From Nematostella vectensis (Eukaryota > Cnidaria > Anthozoa > Actiniaria > Edwardsiidae), in contig NC_064034.1 in NCBI RefSeq assembly GCF_932526225.1, positions 5,752,001 to 5,816,000 on the forward strand: DNA of 64,000 nucleotides, given 5' to 3'. Position 1 is the first letter of the stretch. Every line of letters begins with the position of its first letter. Of this stretch, positions 1-12,412 are shown one piece after another. The translations under genes were made by a program, and so were the position numbers. Below the pieces are notes generated by a model. It was not told where the DNA came from. It searched no databases and saw nothing but the letters and a program-made list of their open reading frames with translations.

Positions 1-419
1 ATTCAGTATAAAGCAAGAACTTTAGGTATTTTGATGAATCCAGATTTTGTGCTCACAGGTTATTAATATTCTAGCATGGTCCACTGGCGCTATTGTGGAC
101 TCGATACCACTCAAGGCCTCTGCTGAGAGCGTCAGCTCGAACAAAACATTGAATTAAACATTTATTCAAAACGGGCAGTTTGAATAGATTTGTTTCCTGG
201 GAATTATAAACACAAACAGAACATCTGATTTTTTACACAAAATATCGCGATACCCTTATAATTCCTTTGCGTTTACTTTTATACAGTTATATGGCCTTAT
301 ATACTAAAAAAATGCATTGAACCTCCCCCTGCACCCCAACCCCTTTTGGTTCTCGTCCGAAAGTACAGAAAATAAGGGTTTTAGCTTCTGTGTCGATGTA
401 CTGGAATAAAAAATCGTTA

Positions 420-545
420 TCATCAGACATCAATCGGCATCATCCTATCACTATCGTCATCACCAGACTTCATAGCATCATTCCATCACTATCGTCATCA
501 CCAGACTTCAATCAGCATCATTCCATCATCACCGTAATCGGCGTC
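420..545. repeat. CATCA/CATC simple repeat
   Basis: A degenerate tandem repeat of about 40 bp built on the words CATCACCAGACTTCA and CATTCCATCACTATCGT, seen about three times. The open frame across it is a by-product of the repeat. Confidence 0.7.
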
Positions 546-2211
546 AATGATCTACCATTATTTACTTTTGATGTTTTTTTTTATATTTCGATGAAGACGG
601 GAGAAGTCATGTGCATTTGTGCTCTGAACGACACAAAAACACCGTGCAAAAACTAGCTGCACATCCCGACAACCGATTGGTTCTAAAAGTCGTGTGTGGT
701 GGACCATCCTTCTGCATGTGGGTAACAAATCGTTATACTATTCTGGTAAATGTGAGGAAATAAGGAAGAGATTTTGTTATTTTTCGGTACAAGAAGAGGA
801 CGAAACCTCATGGTAACATGTGGTGTAGAAGAATTCCAGAGGCTTTCCATGTTGGCGTTTGGTTGCATGTGTAATTTTTAGTCTTCTTAAACCTCCTTGC
901 TTCTGTTGTACCCATATCATCAGAAATATGTCGATAATTTGATTATATTTGATGATAAAGATTTATCTTCTCCAAGACTTGTATCAGGCCAATGCAAGCA
1001 ATTATCTTTATCCATTCAAAACAATGAATATGAATGGCTAATTCCCAGTTTAAAATGGAAAATAATTATGAAATAAAGAATCAAAATAAAAAGGGTAGAT
1101 GGGCACCAAGAAAGTCTTGGCAATCTACTTCTTACCACCTCCCACATGTTCTTGAAACAGTAGCATTTTTTGGGCAGCAATTTCGTTGTTTGGTGCAGCA
1201 ATGATGGCTTTTTTGGCCAACAGTTATGGCGTAGGTTGTTTGGCGCGCCGGGTGCGCGATCTTCTTAATTTGATCTTTCAAACAAACTACTTAGCCCACC
1301 CAAAAGCACGATCCTGCCTATCAATCCCCTTCCTCTTAAGTCGTTCCCAATATTCGAAAATAAAACATTTCCGAATTACCGACAATGAGAGCCGGCTAGC
1401 AGGCTATCCTGTGTGGCGCCAAACGTTTCAAAATTAATTTTCGAAACATAATATCAATTTACCTATCACTTTTTGCAAACAAATCGATCTCAGTTCTTTT
1501 GTGTGCTTCTGTCCTAATAGAAGTCGTCACACCGTGTCATGAACAACAGTCACGCAACTTGACTTCGTCTTGTGCGTGTTGCGTACTTGTTCATGACACC
1601 TATTAAGAACAGACGCAAGCAAAAATGAGATGTATCTGTAAAATACTTGCAAGTATACACAATCTCGTGACAAATGGTAAGGTTCTTAGCATCATATGGC
1701 TAGAATCTTTAATGAACCTATATAACCTACTAACTCTTCCCGTTATTAGTCACCACCACACATCTCCCCACACCACTATAAATTATTATCACTATCATTA
1801 CTATACACTCGTTATTACAACGCACACGCGGACACTACTGTCTAATTAGCCGTAGATCCTGAATAAACATTCACACGCTATCTTTAAATACATCTACAGT
1901 CCAACTGTAGACACAGATACCCCAAGCTCACTGTGTGTATGAATAAATTATAGTGGTTCACGTTTACAGTAAACATATGGGATTGAAATAAGCCGTTCAC
2001 TTTACTACGAAATAAAACCGTAAAACTCTAAAAAAAAAAATCTGACTTGACAGTGGAGTCTTAAATGTGGTCTGGGTGAAGTTTGAAGCCATTTGGGCCG
2101 GCATTCCGAGAGTTATTCATACACACAGTGAGCTTGGGGTACCTATGCTGTAGACGGTACGTAATGCAAGTCTCCTTCGCAGCCCCCAGCGGTCGGCGTC
2201 ACACAGTCACT

Positions 2212-2405
2212 TGGACTTGCATGGATATTTTTGTATACTTGCATGGACTTTTATATACTTTCATGGATTATGTATACTTGCATATGAATTTTTAATACTT
2301 GCATGGATTTTGTATAATTGCTTGGATTATGCGTATACTTACTATTGCATGGATTTTTTTTTTATACTTGCATGGATTTTGTATACTTGCATGCCCATGG
2401 ATTTT
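2212..2405. repeat. Tandem repeat, about 20 bp unit (TTGCATGGATTTTGTATAC)
   Basis: About nine diverged copies of a unit reading roughly TTGCATGGATTTTGTATAC follow one another. All three forward frames are open because the repeat lacks stops, so these frames are not genes. Confidence 0.85.
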
Positions 2406-2506
2406 GCCAAGCGGATTCTTCCCTATCGAAGATCTTAACACTTACTCTATTGCGAATTTGTTTACTGCAAAGAATAGTTGTTTGGTATAAGTTGTTGGTA
2501 AATTAA

Positions 2507-2720
2507 CAGGCCCGTACCCAGGATTGGGGGGTGCGAAATCCGAATATTTTTAAACGTTTGGCGTCTAATAATATCAACAGATCAATCTTAGACGCTCGCC
2601 CCATGTTCTGCGCGGTGATAGAGAGCTTTGCGGCTATGCGTGTCTGTAGCAGTACCTCTAAGCTCTTCACTAACTTCCTCAGGCCTCCGGCCGCTTCGCT
2701 TTCATTGTTCACGATCTACG
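2507..2720 (+). repeat. CAGGCCCGTACC element, 5' end copy
   Basis: Starts with CAGGCCCGTACCCAGGATT, the same 5' terminus as the copies at 23603 and 25860 and, reversed, at 53869. Only the left end is recognisable. The right boundary is not visible, and I set it where the atypical GC-richer sequence ends. Confidence 0.5.
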
Positions 2721-3340
2721 CCTGTGTTCTAATACAGCATGGCTTTCGAAGATAAGGTGAGAGGAATGTATCTACTAATACAAGTTGCTATACTAAGTGA
2801 TACGTGTACGGGCGCACACTATAACTTACTTTTAAAAGTGAAAGCGAAATTAAAACTGGTACCTTTGGAACCATTATATTTTTGTGTATTACTCGTGTTT
2901 TTCGTGATTTTGTATGCCGTATTCAATTTTCATTTTCCGATATTACGCTGATAAAATCACGAGGAAATGTTTAATAAGATTTCTGCTACAAAGAAAATGT
3001 TTTTTCTTCTATTCCGGAGTATTTCAGCGTGAATTAATCAAATAAACAATTTTCAACTCGAGTGCTTTATTGTTTATAGAATAGTCTACCAACTTATTTA
3101 CACATTTTTGTAATAAGTAAATATCAAAATGCGTAACATACGGAATGACGTCTTGATGGTAAGTTTAATTTACGAATATGAATACATTAAATGTCTTAAC
3201 GGTCACACAATGCAGTCCACGGTTGCAGTGACGCAGCAGTTTTAGAGTTTTTAGCTGATGTACACCGTGACATAACTTTGGAAAGTTTGAAAATTGGCAA
3301 AAAGCGAAAGAGAAATCTCACCTGGTGCCCCTATTTTAAT

Positions 3341-3949
3341 CGCAGTGGCTATATGCCTGACAGTCGGGAAGGTCCTCGATGGACTTAATGCCCGACAGTT
3401 TTCAATTTAATCAATTAACCCAGTAAATTGTCGACCTTGTAAGCTCAAAGTACTCTATATTTGTTGAGAAGGGGCAAGCACACCTGAATTGAGCTTTGTT
3501 GTCGGTATTGAATGTTTTCCATCGTCTATGTACACCATTACATCGTAATTTTAGCTTGACACTTAAAAATTTGTTACAACTCTGCTTAATGTCGGCAGTT
3601 CTCAGTTCACGAAAATATCACGGTCAAATGTCGACCTATTGTATATTTGTTGGGAAAGGGCAAGCGAATCTAAATTTAGCTTTGTTGTCGGTATTGAACT
3701 TTTTTCCTTGATTGTATGTATACATTATAAAAACGTTATCAAAGTGACCGGGAAAGGTCTTCAATGGACTAAATGCCCGACAGTTTCCAATTTATTCAAA
3801 TAAGCCAGTAAATTGTCAGCCTAGTGAGTTCAAATTATCATATATTTGTTTAGAAAGGGCAAATGATTCTAAATAGAGCTTTGTTGAAAACTGTCGGGCT
3901 TTTAGTCCATTGATGACCTTTCCCAACTGTCGGGTATATAGCCACTGCG
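3341..3949. repeat. Foldback element with about 65 bp inverted ends
   Basis: The left end (CGCAGTGGCTATATGCCTGA, then CCCGACAGTT about 50 bases later) reappears reverse-complemented at the right end (3885-3949, ending TATATAGCCACTGCG). Between them a unit of 100-150 bp with the words GACAGTTT, CAGTAAATTGTC, TATTTGTT and GGGCAA recurs about three times. No coding potential is visible. This looks like a non-autonomous inverted-repeat element. Confidence 0.7.
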
Positions 3950-4789
3950 TATTTTTATCACGCGCCTCGGCTTTGTATTTATCGCCTTAGGTCTACTTCT
4001 TTATGCTGTCCATGCCGCTGTTAATCTTTTATCGAAGAAAATGAAGAATACCAGCGACACATATATACAAGGAAAGGGGGGGGGGGGGGGGGGGGTTGAC
4101 TAGGTTTTCGGATCGGCGGATTTGGCCAAGAATGGGCGAATTCAGGGTCGTGGCAGGGGGTGGGGCATTGGGGGCATATACCCCCCCCCCCCCCCCGATA
4201 TTTAAAAATACATATAAGGAAATGATCAGTAGGGGCGTGGCTGAGCCCCCCCCCCAAAAAAAAAAAAAATATATAATATATATATTCTGTTACTGCGAAT
4301 TTTGCCGATTCTTGACTAATGCCTAGTGCACACTAGCAACATAACAACATAACGACATGGGCGCGCGCACTATGTGTAGCCCGACATAACGACATGGACA
4401 TAATGACATAAAAAACATACCAGTCACTAGTCCCAATGCCGCGTGTTTACTGCGAAGAACGCCTGTTTTTATTTGATATACACTGCGCACCGTTCAAACG
4501 GAAGCTTTGATACTCTAGCTTCCATCTCTCTTGCTGGTAAGGCTGCCTTACATAGCTTTATAGTCATACAAGCTCGGGTTTGGTCGAATTTTGTTTTCTT
4601 GCTGTTAAAAGTACTGGAAACGGAAGCAGGTTTCGCTTTCGTCAAGAACTCGATTGCAAAACTCATGTATGACGCGTGCTATTCCAGCGGGACAGGCATG
4701 GCATGATGCAAGTTATCTAAGCAACAGGTTTTTGTTTCTTACCCGTCCTCTATTTTTAGGTAGGCTTCTCCAAGCTCGACAACACGGAA

Positions 4790-7700
4790 ATGAATGTTCA
4801 TACCGACTCCACGAATGACATACTTGGCGTATCGTACGATGATGGTGCTACTAGATGGAGAAGAAAGACCATGTGTGCTAGATGGGTGATCGCGGTACTG
4901 ACACTAATATGCACTGGCTTGATTGTTGTTCTACTCCTTACGTTTGAACTACAGTTGAACTGTGCAGCTAAACAGTCTTCATATAACACCAATCTTGACA
5001 GTTCTATCAAGTTTTTGATGGTGTCAGATCTCCATCTTGATTCGTATTATGATGCTTCTGTAGCTTCAAAACCAACATTTTGCCGTGGAGTTGGAAATTA
5101 CAGCACAGCAAATTACAAGGCACCATATGGACGTGTTGGTTGTGATTCTCCAGAAATATTGATTGACAGTTTGGTGAAGGGAATGCGCAGCGTGTACGAT
5201 GAGAAGGGGGCTGACTTTATGATAATCACAGGTTTGTTTTGAATGAGAATGTTGTTGTTTCCCAGTAATCTTCCATACCCTTTTTACATGGACTTCAACT
5301 TTTCATCTTTATTATTTGGCTTCTACAAGCATAAACAAGTGAAGCTTGGAGCCTCAACCAAGGTAGAACAAATTTATGTTATCCCTATTATACATTTGTG
5401 GTTGAACAACCTTTATAGAATAAATGGTCACATGTTTAATTTGAAAATAACTACAGTAAATGGACACATTTTAAAATTAATTAAATCTTATTGAAATTTG
5501 CTGGTATAGATAAAGTGTGAGGTTAATTTTGAATACTTGATTCAGTGTTAAGCTTTTGTCAAATACAGCTGATATTTTCCTATAATAAGGACCTGAAATA
5601 GAATTATTATTATTATTATGGTATTCAAATTAATATTTTTATTATAAAAACTGACAAACAAGCCACAACTTTAAGCCATCCTTCTATATATAAAATAATC
5701 AGATATAAAATAATTAAAAATAAATTTCTTTACAGGTGATATGTCTTCTCACAAGACAGATGCCTCCTATCTTCCTAAGGGAAAAACTTCGGAGCGTGTA
5801 CTTCACAATATCAAGCTTGCATCAGCAAAAATACACAATGCCTTTCCAAAAATACCAGTATTTCCAATGCTTGGTAACAATGACTTTGAAGGGCATTATG
5901 TGCTACCAAATACATCCCATGACCAGTGGTACAATAAGACATTAGAGGTGTTTGCTCCAATGATATTATGCAGTAACTGCTCAACTCAGGACACAGCAGC
6001 TACGACGATGGCAGAGTTGAAAACAACATTTCTTGATGGTGGATACTACAAGGTCCATATTGCAGGTATGGCATTCCCATTCCCATCTTAGGTATTTACT
6101 TGTAACCCCTTCACTACTTGTTCTGCAGGTTTTTATACTTACTAGCCTACTTTGCTTATCAATGCTTAATATTGCTTTTAAGTAGTATTTTCTTCTTTTA
6201 GATGGAAGAATGATCCTGCTGATCCTTAACTCCATGTATTGGAATCCTTATGCAGTTGAAAAATCTTACAACGTTCAAGTAATAGCAAAAAGGCAATTAG
6301 ATTGGCTTGAACAGCAACTTGAGTTTGCCAAAAAGGAGAGCAAAAAGGTCTTCATAGCAGGTCACATTCCACCTGGGTAAGGGACCAATTACCCATTTTT
6401 ATTTTAATTTGCGCATTTTAGTCTACTAATTAGATACTGATACTTGCAAAAACCTTTGTAACTTTAGACTATTTCCATGTTTAGGATTGACCCATTTGGT
6501 GACAAAGGTACACCTTTTTGGATGGAAAATTGCACAGCTCGGTACACTAATATGATTGTTGGCAAATACTCAGACATTGTAGCAGGTATGAAAGCTAATG
6601 TTTAAAGATGATTAATTTTAAGGACCAAAATTTCCACCCCTGAAAGTTTTCCAAATGCACTCAAGTGTTTTTACTTAAATCAATCATTTCCCCCTGATTC
6701 CCAAACACCCCTCAATTTCTAATCTCTCCTGTTGTGAAAGGCATATATTTTTTTCTTCTGTAATTAAACATTGCTTTAAAGGGGAACAATGCACACCGGC
6801 TTTAGTTTAAAAAATCAGAAAAAAAGAGTTGTATTGTTATCTTTCTTAACCGGACATGATTTACTTAACATTAAAATTGTAACATTGAATTTTCTTACAC
6901 TACTAAAAGGCCTCAAAATATGTTTAGGAGGGGGGGGGGGGGAACAAAGACATTGAGAAAACAGGGGGGTCAGTTATATCCCTACTGGTTATTTCCTACG
7001 TAGGATATGGCCCTACTGGGGGAGGGGGGCATGCTGGATCAGAAGAAAGATGGAAATGTAAAGAAGGAAGAAAACTGCATGCCCTGGTAGAATTCAGAAT
7101 ACCTATTATGCTGGCACATTAAGCAGTTATCTTGTTTTTTGTTTAGGTCAATTCTTTGCTCATATTCATCAAGATGATTTCAAGCTGCAAATGTTTAATA
7201 CCTCTCAACACCTCACTGGTAGTAAAACATCATTTGCCCTCCTCAACCCGTCAGTATCAGTTGTCTACGCTAACAATCCAGCATTCCGCCAGGTCTACCT
7301 GGACAGGAAAGAGCTAGCAATCCTGGATTATGACCAGCACTTCCTGGATATTGTCATGGCAACAGGTAAATATATAGAATGTCAATTAAGTGTAAAAAAA
7401 ATACTTATCATACCTTCATAACTTAGTTTTCAAAAGGTGATTCTGCGTTTGTTGCATGTGATATAAAACAGACGATAGGATTGATGCAAAGTATCATAAG
7501 AGGTAGAACAGAAAGCAATAAACGACTTGCACCAACTGATCACGTGACCTTTTGAGTGGCAAATTTAAGGCAAAATAAATACAGAAACGACTGTGCCCGT
7601 CGCGTCAGAGAACGGCATAAATATAAAATCTTTCAATGAATATAATCCATTTCGAAATATAAGAAACTTTCTGGCCCAGGGTGCGTATTCATCAAACCCC

Positions 7701-8101
7701 CTCCGTCCCGGCCTTCAGTTGGTAAATTTTTTGTCGAAGGATCTTCGCAAATACTATTCTTTTTTGCGTATGATACTAAAGGTGTTGGTCTTGGTTCTAA
7801 TGGCGACTTTCTTTGATTTTCACTTCCAGAATTTAATGCGCCAAACTGGCAACTTGACTACAGGTTTAGTGAGCATTATCCCTCGGCAAACAAGTACATA
7901 AATACAGACAGAATCCTGGAGCTCAACCAGAATCTTATCAACCAATCACACGAGAACGCGTGGGCAACTTACGTTTTCTCGCGAGCAGTTAGGTACCAAG
8001 CCTCTAGTTACTCACGGTTTGGGCTGTATTGCGCGATGCGTCACGTGATCAAGTCCGAGTACGATAAATGCAGGTCAAATTACAAGGTCCCGGGAGGCTA
8101 G
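4790..8101 (+). CDS. Membrane-anchored acid-sphingomyelinase-like phosphodiesterase, 6 exons
   Basis: Exons 4790-5231, 5736-6065, 6202-6376, 6485-6585, 7147-7365 and 7830-8101 join in phase to a protein of 512 residues. All introns are GT..AG. The family cleaves phosphodiester or phosphosulfate-type substrates with two metal ions, as in SMPD1 and SMPDL3. Visible calcineurin-like metal motifs, in order, are DLHLD (about residue 80), ITGD (exon 1/2 junction), GNND, GHIPPG (exon 3/4 junction) and QFFAHIHQDDF. A GNND in place of GNHD also occurs in some relatives. Oddly, the N-terminus is not a cleavable signal peptide but a cytoplasmic stretch followed by one strong membrane segment (about residues 33-53). 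This predicts a type II protein with an outward or lumenal catalytic domain. No separate saposin domain is seen, so it is closer to SMPDL3 in build. Exon 5 is protein-like throughout. The ATG at 4790 is the first in frame. Confidence 0.9.
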
Positions 8102-8999
8102 TTGTGGAGGTAACCTAATAACAAGTGATGAAGAATCTTATAGTTTTGTATATATATTTTTTCAAATGTGTATTTTTCTAGAGAATAGTGTTTTCAATTG
8201 GAATTTTGCCGGCTTTCGCGATTTTACGTCAAACGTGCTATAATCACGAATTTTTTTATGCCAATCTGAGCGCGCATTTTCTAGCGCTCTTCAGATCACG
8301 GTGATACGACAACGCTAAATACTGTATTAAAATCATTTAACGATACTTTTTACTTTTCTTTAACATCCCTGCCACCCACACGCAAAAAGTATCTTCCTTC
8401 ATATCCACCCGCTAGTGTCATGTCCATTTTCATTCTAGTGTGGTTGAGAAAGCCTTTTACTTACAGAGAGATCCTATTGTAATAGGTTTTAATAGACTAG
8501 AACAGCTAATAATGTGATTTGCATTTCATTTTATTGGATGTGATTAAAAGGCCTAACTCTAATGAAGCAGGTGATTTACCTTAATGGCTTGTTTAGCTAA
8601 GAGGGATACTTTTTTATGGGGCGAGGGAGCTAATGCTATCGAATAGTGTAATGTATTAACCGCATATTTTTTATGGTCTCCCCAACACGATTCGGTCCTA
8701 CATTTTGGGTATGAATGCACATTGTAAAGCTATATCCTAGTGTTCTTTGGATACAATAAGTCTGTCCTGAAGAAGTCTTATTAAAGACGAAAATGTGGCA
8801 GAGTCGAATACTTGTTTTTGGTGTATTGTATTTATTCTTCTGTTTCACGAACACGACTATTTGGGCTTTTTGTGTTTGCTAGTTTTCTTTGGTATGTAGA
8901 AACATATTGTTAGCATATTATGAGTGAAGGGGATCAGAATGTTGCGTGAATAATCGCTCACTGTATAGTGCGGCACAAGCTACAATAAGCATTGCCAAG
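8102..8999. other. 3' flank of the phosphodiesterase gene
   Basis: No coding exon is visible. The stretch 8770-8880 carries a repeat shared with 31655-31735 (core GGTGTATTGTATT followed by TTCACGAACACGACTATTTG). The first few hundred bases are probably 3' untranslated sequence. Confidence 0.5.
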
Positions 9000-9068
9000 A
9001 TGGCCGCGGCTGTGACAGAAACATGCAACTTGGTGTCATGTTACACCTTGCGAGAACATTTCACAGAG
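9000..9068 (+). CDS. Candidate first coding exon (orphan)
   Basis: An ATG in a strong start context (AAGATGGCCGCGGC) opens 23 codons rich in Ala, Cys and Leu and ends at a good donor, ACAGAG followed by GTAAAT, in phase 0. I cannot find its partner exons with confidence. The ankyrin gene downstream has an exon (14610) that accepts phase 0, so this could be an alternative start of that gene across a 5.5 kb intron containing the opposite-strand GPCR. It may equally be a gene remnant. Confidence 0.3.
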
Positions 9069-9389
9069 GTAAATAACATTTTAATTAGCTTTATGGGGGA
9101 TTTCCCCCCAGCATGCTATAGTAAAAATTACATCCGAGCTAAAAGGTGTCAGCGCAAATGGCAAATGGCAGTTCTACGACCGAAAGGTGCTAAGGGTAGT
9201 AACTCTTTGTAAAAATAATGGTGGTAAACAAACTAAAGCGATGTCAGAACCATACATCAATTACATTTAATGGATAGTCGTATTTTTTATTATTTTTTTT
9301 TCTGAATTTAGAGTAAATATCATTGGATCCAAGGGCCCTTTCGGTCGTTAAAGTGTCATTTGTCAATCGTCATTGTTAATCCATAGTAC

Positions 9390-9533
9390 CCCCTTGGGTA
9401 GCAGAGGTTCGAGCTTTGTTTACTGTCACGCTGTCACGCTGGCCTTGGCTACAATGAGCGCCTCGTAGCCAAGACCAGCGTGACAGCGTGACAATAAACG
9501 AGTGAAGCCCGAGCCTCTGGTACCCAGGGTACC
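9390..9533. repeat. Long hairpin (foldback MITE)
   Basis: The arm 9424-9452 (TGTCACGCTGTCACGCTGG then CCTTGGCTAC) is almost exactly reverse-complemented at 9464-9492, with an 11-base loop. Weaker pairing extends outward to CCCTTGGGTA and TACCCAGGG. No coding content is visible. Confidence 0.75.
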
Positions 9534-9676
9534 ACAGTGGAGAAAAACAAAGGAAAGACACAGGAAGGTTCTTTTTATTAGTTTTCTATGAGTATGGAGA
9601 CTGTTATTTTTAACTGCTATTCTAAAATGGTATAAAAAAATAAGCTTGGATGATTAGCATGGATGATTATAAAGTG

Positions 9677-10873
9677 TTATTTTCCCATAACTGGTACATT
9701 CCTGGATAAAGTGACGCCATTTTTACTTTCAACCCCCTTATCCCTACCATCGTCATCGATAAATCTCAAACTGCGCATGCCAGGAGAATTACCAATCATC
9801 ATAGTCACAGTAAATTGTTTGCGCTTGAAGCAATAACTGAAGGGTTTTAGTGACAAAACTTCCCTTTTAAAGGTCTTGCTGAAGGTAAAATACACAAGGG
9901 GGTTTAGTGCGCCGTTTGCCCGCACTAGGAATTCCCCTGTGAAGTATAAAGGCCTAGGGATGTGTGTGTCGGAGAAATAAGCCATGAAAGTGACGATTTG
10001 CAGCGGCAACCAACAGCAGACGAAAGCGACAAGCACGACAACGAGCATGCACACTATGCGCCGTCGCTGACACACCACAAGGCGCTGTTGCTCCCTGTTA
10101 ACGTTTCGGACAGCTTTCTTGAACCACAGTTTTTGTCCAATGATGGAATACAGCACCGTCATCGTTGTGAATGGTATGATGTAGATGATGATAAATAACA
10201 TGACGGTGTATACTTTAGAAGCAAACACTGAGTTACTTGCAATTTCTTTCCAGTTCTCGTCGCAGTAAAAATCATCCTTATAGTTGTCGACTGTAAGGAC
10301 GATAATCAAAGGAATCATAATTGCAATACTAACGATCCAGATGCCTAAAACGATGGCTTTTAGTAGTTTTCCAGTCATTATATGATTCATCGGTTTGATG
10401 ATGGCGATGTAGCGGTCGAACGCGATGGCGGTCATCGTGAGCACGGAGCTTGCCATCAATCCAAACGCTGAAGAGTTGACGATCTTACAGGCGGCGAGCC
10501 CGGCGCTACCACCCACCAGTAGCCCGCGCCCCGTGATGTTGACCATGAAGGGCGGCATGGAGATACAGGTGAAGAGCAGGTCGCTCACAGACATGTTCAC
10601 CAGCAGGTAGAACGTGGCAGTCTTCAGACGAGGAGCCTTGAATACCACGACGACGACGAGAATGTTACCCACAAGTGAGAGGACCCCGACTAGCGCGCAA
10701 GCCACAAGTTTGAACACGTCTTCCGTTGTTGTGCCGCCATGCACTCCAAGAGATCCATTCATTGCAGTTCCTGATACTGAGCTATTTTTTTGGTCCAATG
10801 ACGAATTCATTCTAGGGTTCGCTATAAACCTTATTTTTTTAAATGGTGTTGAAACACCATCCAGCGCGTCCAC
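9677..10873 (-). CDS. Rhodopsin-family (class A) GPCR, neuropeptide-receptor-like, intronless
   Basis: A single open frame of 398 residues has seven hydrophobic segments. Class A landmarks are in order: GN in segment 1, NMSVSDLL in segment 2, a conserved Cys before segment 3 (ACKIVNSS) with a partner Cys in loop 2 (FYCDENW), the FDRYIAI motif ending segment 3, CCWLP in segment 6 and NPLVYF in segment 7. A basic stretch (VCQRRRIVCML) leads into segment 6. The N-terminus has several N-glycosylation sites (NSS, NGS) and no signal peptide, as is usual for the class. The overall look is of peptide receptors, but the ligand cannot be told from sequence alone. Single-exon GPCRs are common in cnidarians. 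A second Met 21 residues in is also a possible start. Confidence 0.92.
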   Translation of the reverse strand: MDALDGVSTPFKKIRFIANPRMNSSLDQKNSSVSGTAMNGSLGVHGGTTTEDVFKLVACALVGVLSLVGNILVVVVVFKAPRLKTATFYLLVNMSVSDLLFTCISMPPFMVNITGRGLLVGGSAGLAACKIVNSSAFGLMASSVLTMTAIAFDRYIAIIKPMNHIMTGKLLKAIVLGIWIVSIAIMIPLIIVLTVDNYKDDFYCDENWKEIASNSVFASKVYTVMLFIIIYIIPFTTMTVLYSIIGQKLWFKKAVRNVNREQQRLVVCQRRRIVCMLVVVLVAFVCCWLPLQIVTFMAYFSDTHIPRPLYFTGEFLVRANGALNPLVYFTFSKTFKREVLSLKPFSYCFKRKQFTVTMMIGNSPGMRSLRFIDDDGRDKGVESKNGVTLSRNVPVMGK

Positions 10874-12302
10874 TTTGATCCATCATAATATGCTACTGCA
10901 GTTGTCAAACATAAAATTACTCGTAAAGAGTGTTAAATACTTAATACATCAATTATATGGCAAAAAGGTAATCTTATGCCTTATACTAATGGCAGTAATG
11001 ATAATGACAATAGCGCATGAGTGTATTATCTATCGTCAGCGTCTATGAATAAACGTGTCTCCAATGGCAGAACCATTCCTTGTTAGCTCAGAGTAATAAT
11101 CAATCTAATTGGCTCTTCCATCTTGTCTCAGAAAGTCTGAGCTTATTTTAAACGACAAGCTCGACCTAGTCTTGCCTCGAAGGCTTCTTTTTTCGCAAGC
11201 TGCAGACGCCCGCCTGGAGTAACAAAATCTAGCCGTTAAAGTTATGGTTTAGGGAAATATCACAAGTAACCGCGCACACCCTTGGCGGTCAAAAAGTGGG
11301 TCATTTCTTATTAAGGAATCTTCAAATACTATGCTTTTCCATATGATACCTATGACAGCGCACCCCCCTCAGCCAATCCTAGGTACGCGCCTGAAACTTG
11401 CTAATTATCTGTATCTACATGTGTAAATATTATACTGTGTCAGTGGTATTGTCCCAATAAAGGGGTCGCGCGATATTTTGCTAAAGATGATTAGCAACCG
11501 AAGGATTCTTTAGAGTCGGATCTCGTGAGAGAGGCGGGTCGGTAGTGTGATCGCCACATGATCAACAATATATCTTGACGTCTGAACAACAGCCTTTTAG
11601 GATCCTTTTTAATCCACACGTTTTCTAAGTAACTCGAAAATATTATTTCCATATCCTTATGTTCATAATTTGAGAAAAATTGAAAATAATTTTCTATTCT
11701 TTATAGTATCAGCATCACACAAGACAGTATAAAATCTCTTCCACCTGGTTTGATATTATTTATTTGAAAGTTGTGTTATTACACCATTTTTGGAGATTTT
11801 ATGCCAATGCGTTTAGTTTAATCAGAGTGCTTTTTCTGGTTATGTGCTGCTCAATCTTCGCTAAATTGCATGTCTCAATTTACATATATAAAGACTAAAT
11901 GTTCGAAAAACCCTCTCAATTTGATCTTGTCTAGATTGCTCCTATTAGATATTGATCTTAATATTTAAAGAAAAAATAACTCGTATGGATTTTTTACATA
12001 AATTTTTCTAAACCCTGGTCTTTCTCTACTATTTATCTGCATTAGGCGGTTTAATGGATATAATTCAATTATTAACTGTTTTTTTTTTTTGTGATTTCCA
12101 AGTTTTTTTTATCGGCCTCGATCATGTTGTTTGGTATTAGATATAGGAATATTTCACAAATAGAAAATAGAGAAAATGAAAGGGAATAAGTCGTTCGATC
12201 TGCCTAGGACTAGAAAATTAGAATGCCAAACTTATCACATACCATAACATGCGGCTCAGAGTTTTTATAGCGTAGGTCCATTAGCCTTTTTGGTAAACCA
12301 CA

Positions 12303-12412
12303 ACAGCAGCGTAGCCAGGATTTTTAAAAGGAGGGGGCCCAAAAGGCCCTTTCAAGGCATTTTCTCATGAATTTAGATAATGTCTCATACATTTACTGGC
12401 TACGCCCCTGCA
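12303..12412 (+). repeat. MITE-like copy, termini GCGTAGCCAGGA .. TGGCTACGCC
   Basis: Short element with inverted ends (GCGTAGCCAG at left, CTGGCTACGC at right) and an internal GGCCCTTTCAAGGCATTTTC. A related copy lies in opposite orientation at about 47866-47998, inside an intron of the channel gene. Confidence 0.65.

Larger units (their letters stand above)
1..4789. other. Intergenic, repeat-rich, no convincing gene
   Basis: No reading frame here has protein-like composition together with splice sites. It holds a CATCA-rich simple repeat (about 420-545), an imperfect inverted repeat (about 1502-1622), a 20-bp tandem repeat (2212-2405), a copy of a CAGGCCCGTACC element (2507 onward), a foldback element (3341-3949) and long C, G and A runs (4075-4270). 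The last 300 bases before 4790 are probably the 5' untranslated part and promoter of the phosphodiesterase gene. I do not see a clear TATA box. Confidence 0.6.

Noticed and set aside
2083-2506. Three overlapping plus-strand frames rich in Trp, Met, Tyr and Leu
   Set aside because: They are translations of a 20-bp tandem repeat in all frames.
4070-4270. Long G, C and A runs
   Set aside because: Homopolymer tracts of the kind found throughout this sequence (also near 23680, 48440, 53830, 54508 and 62700). They are likely repeat-associated and of uncertain assembly length, with no function inferred.
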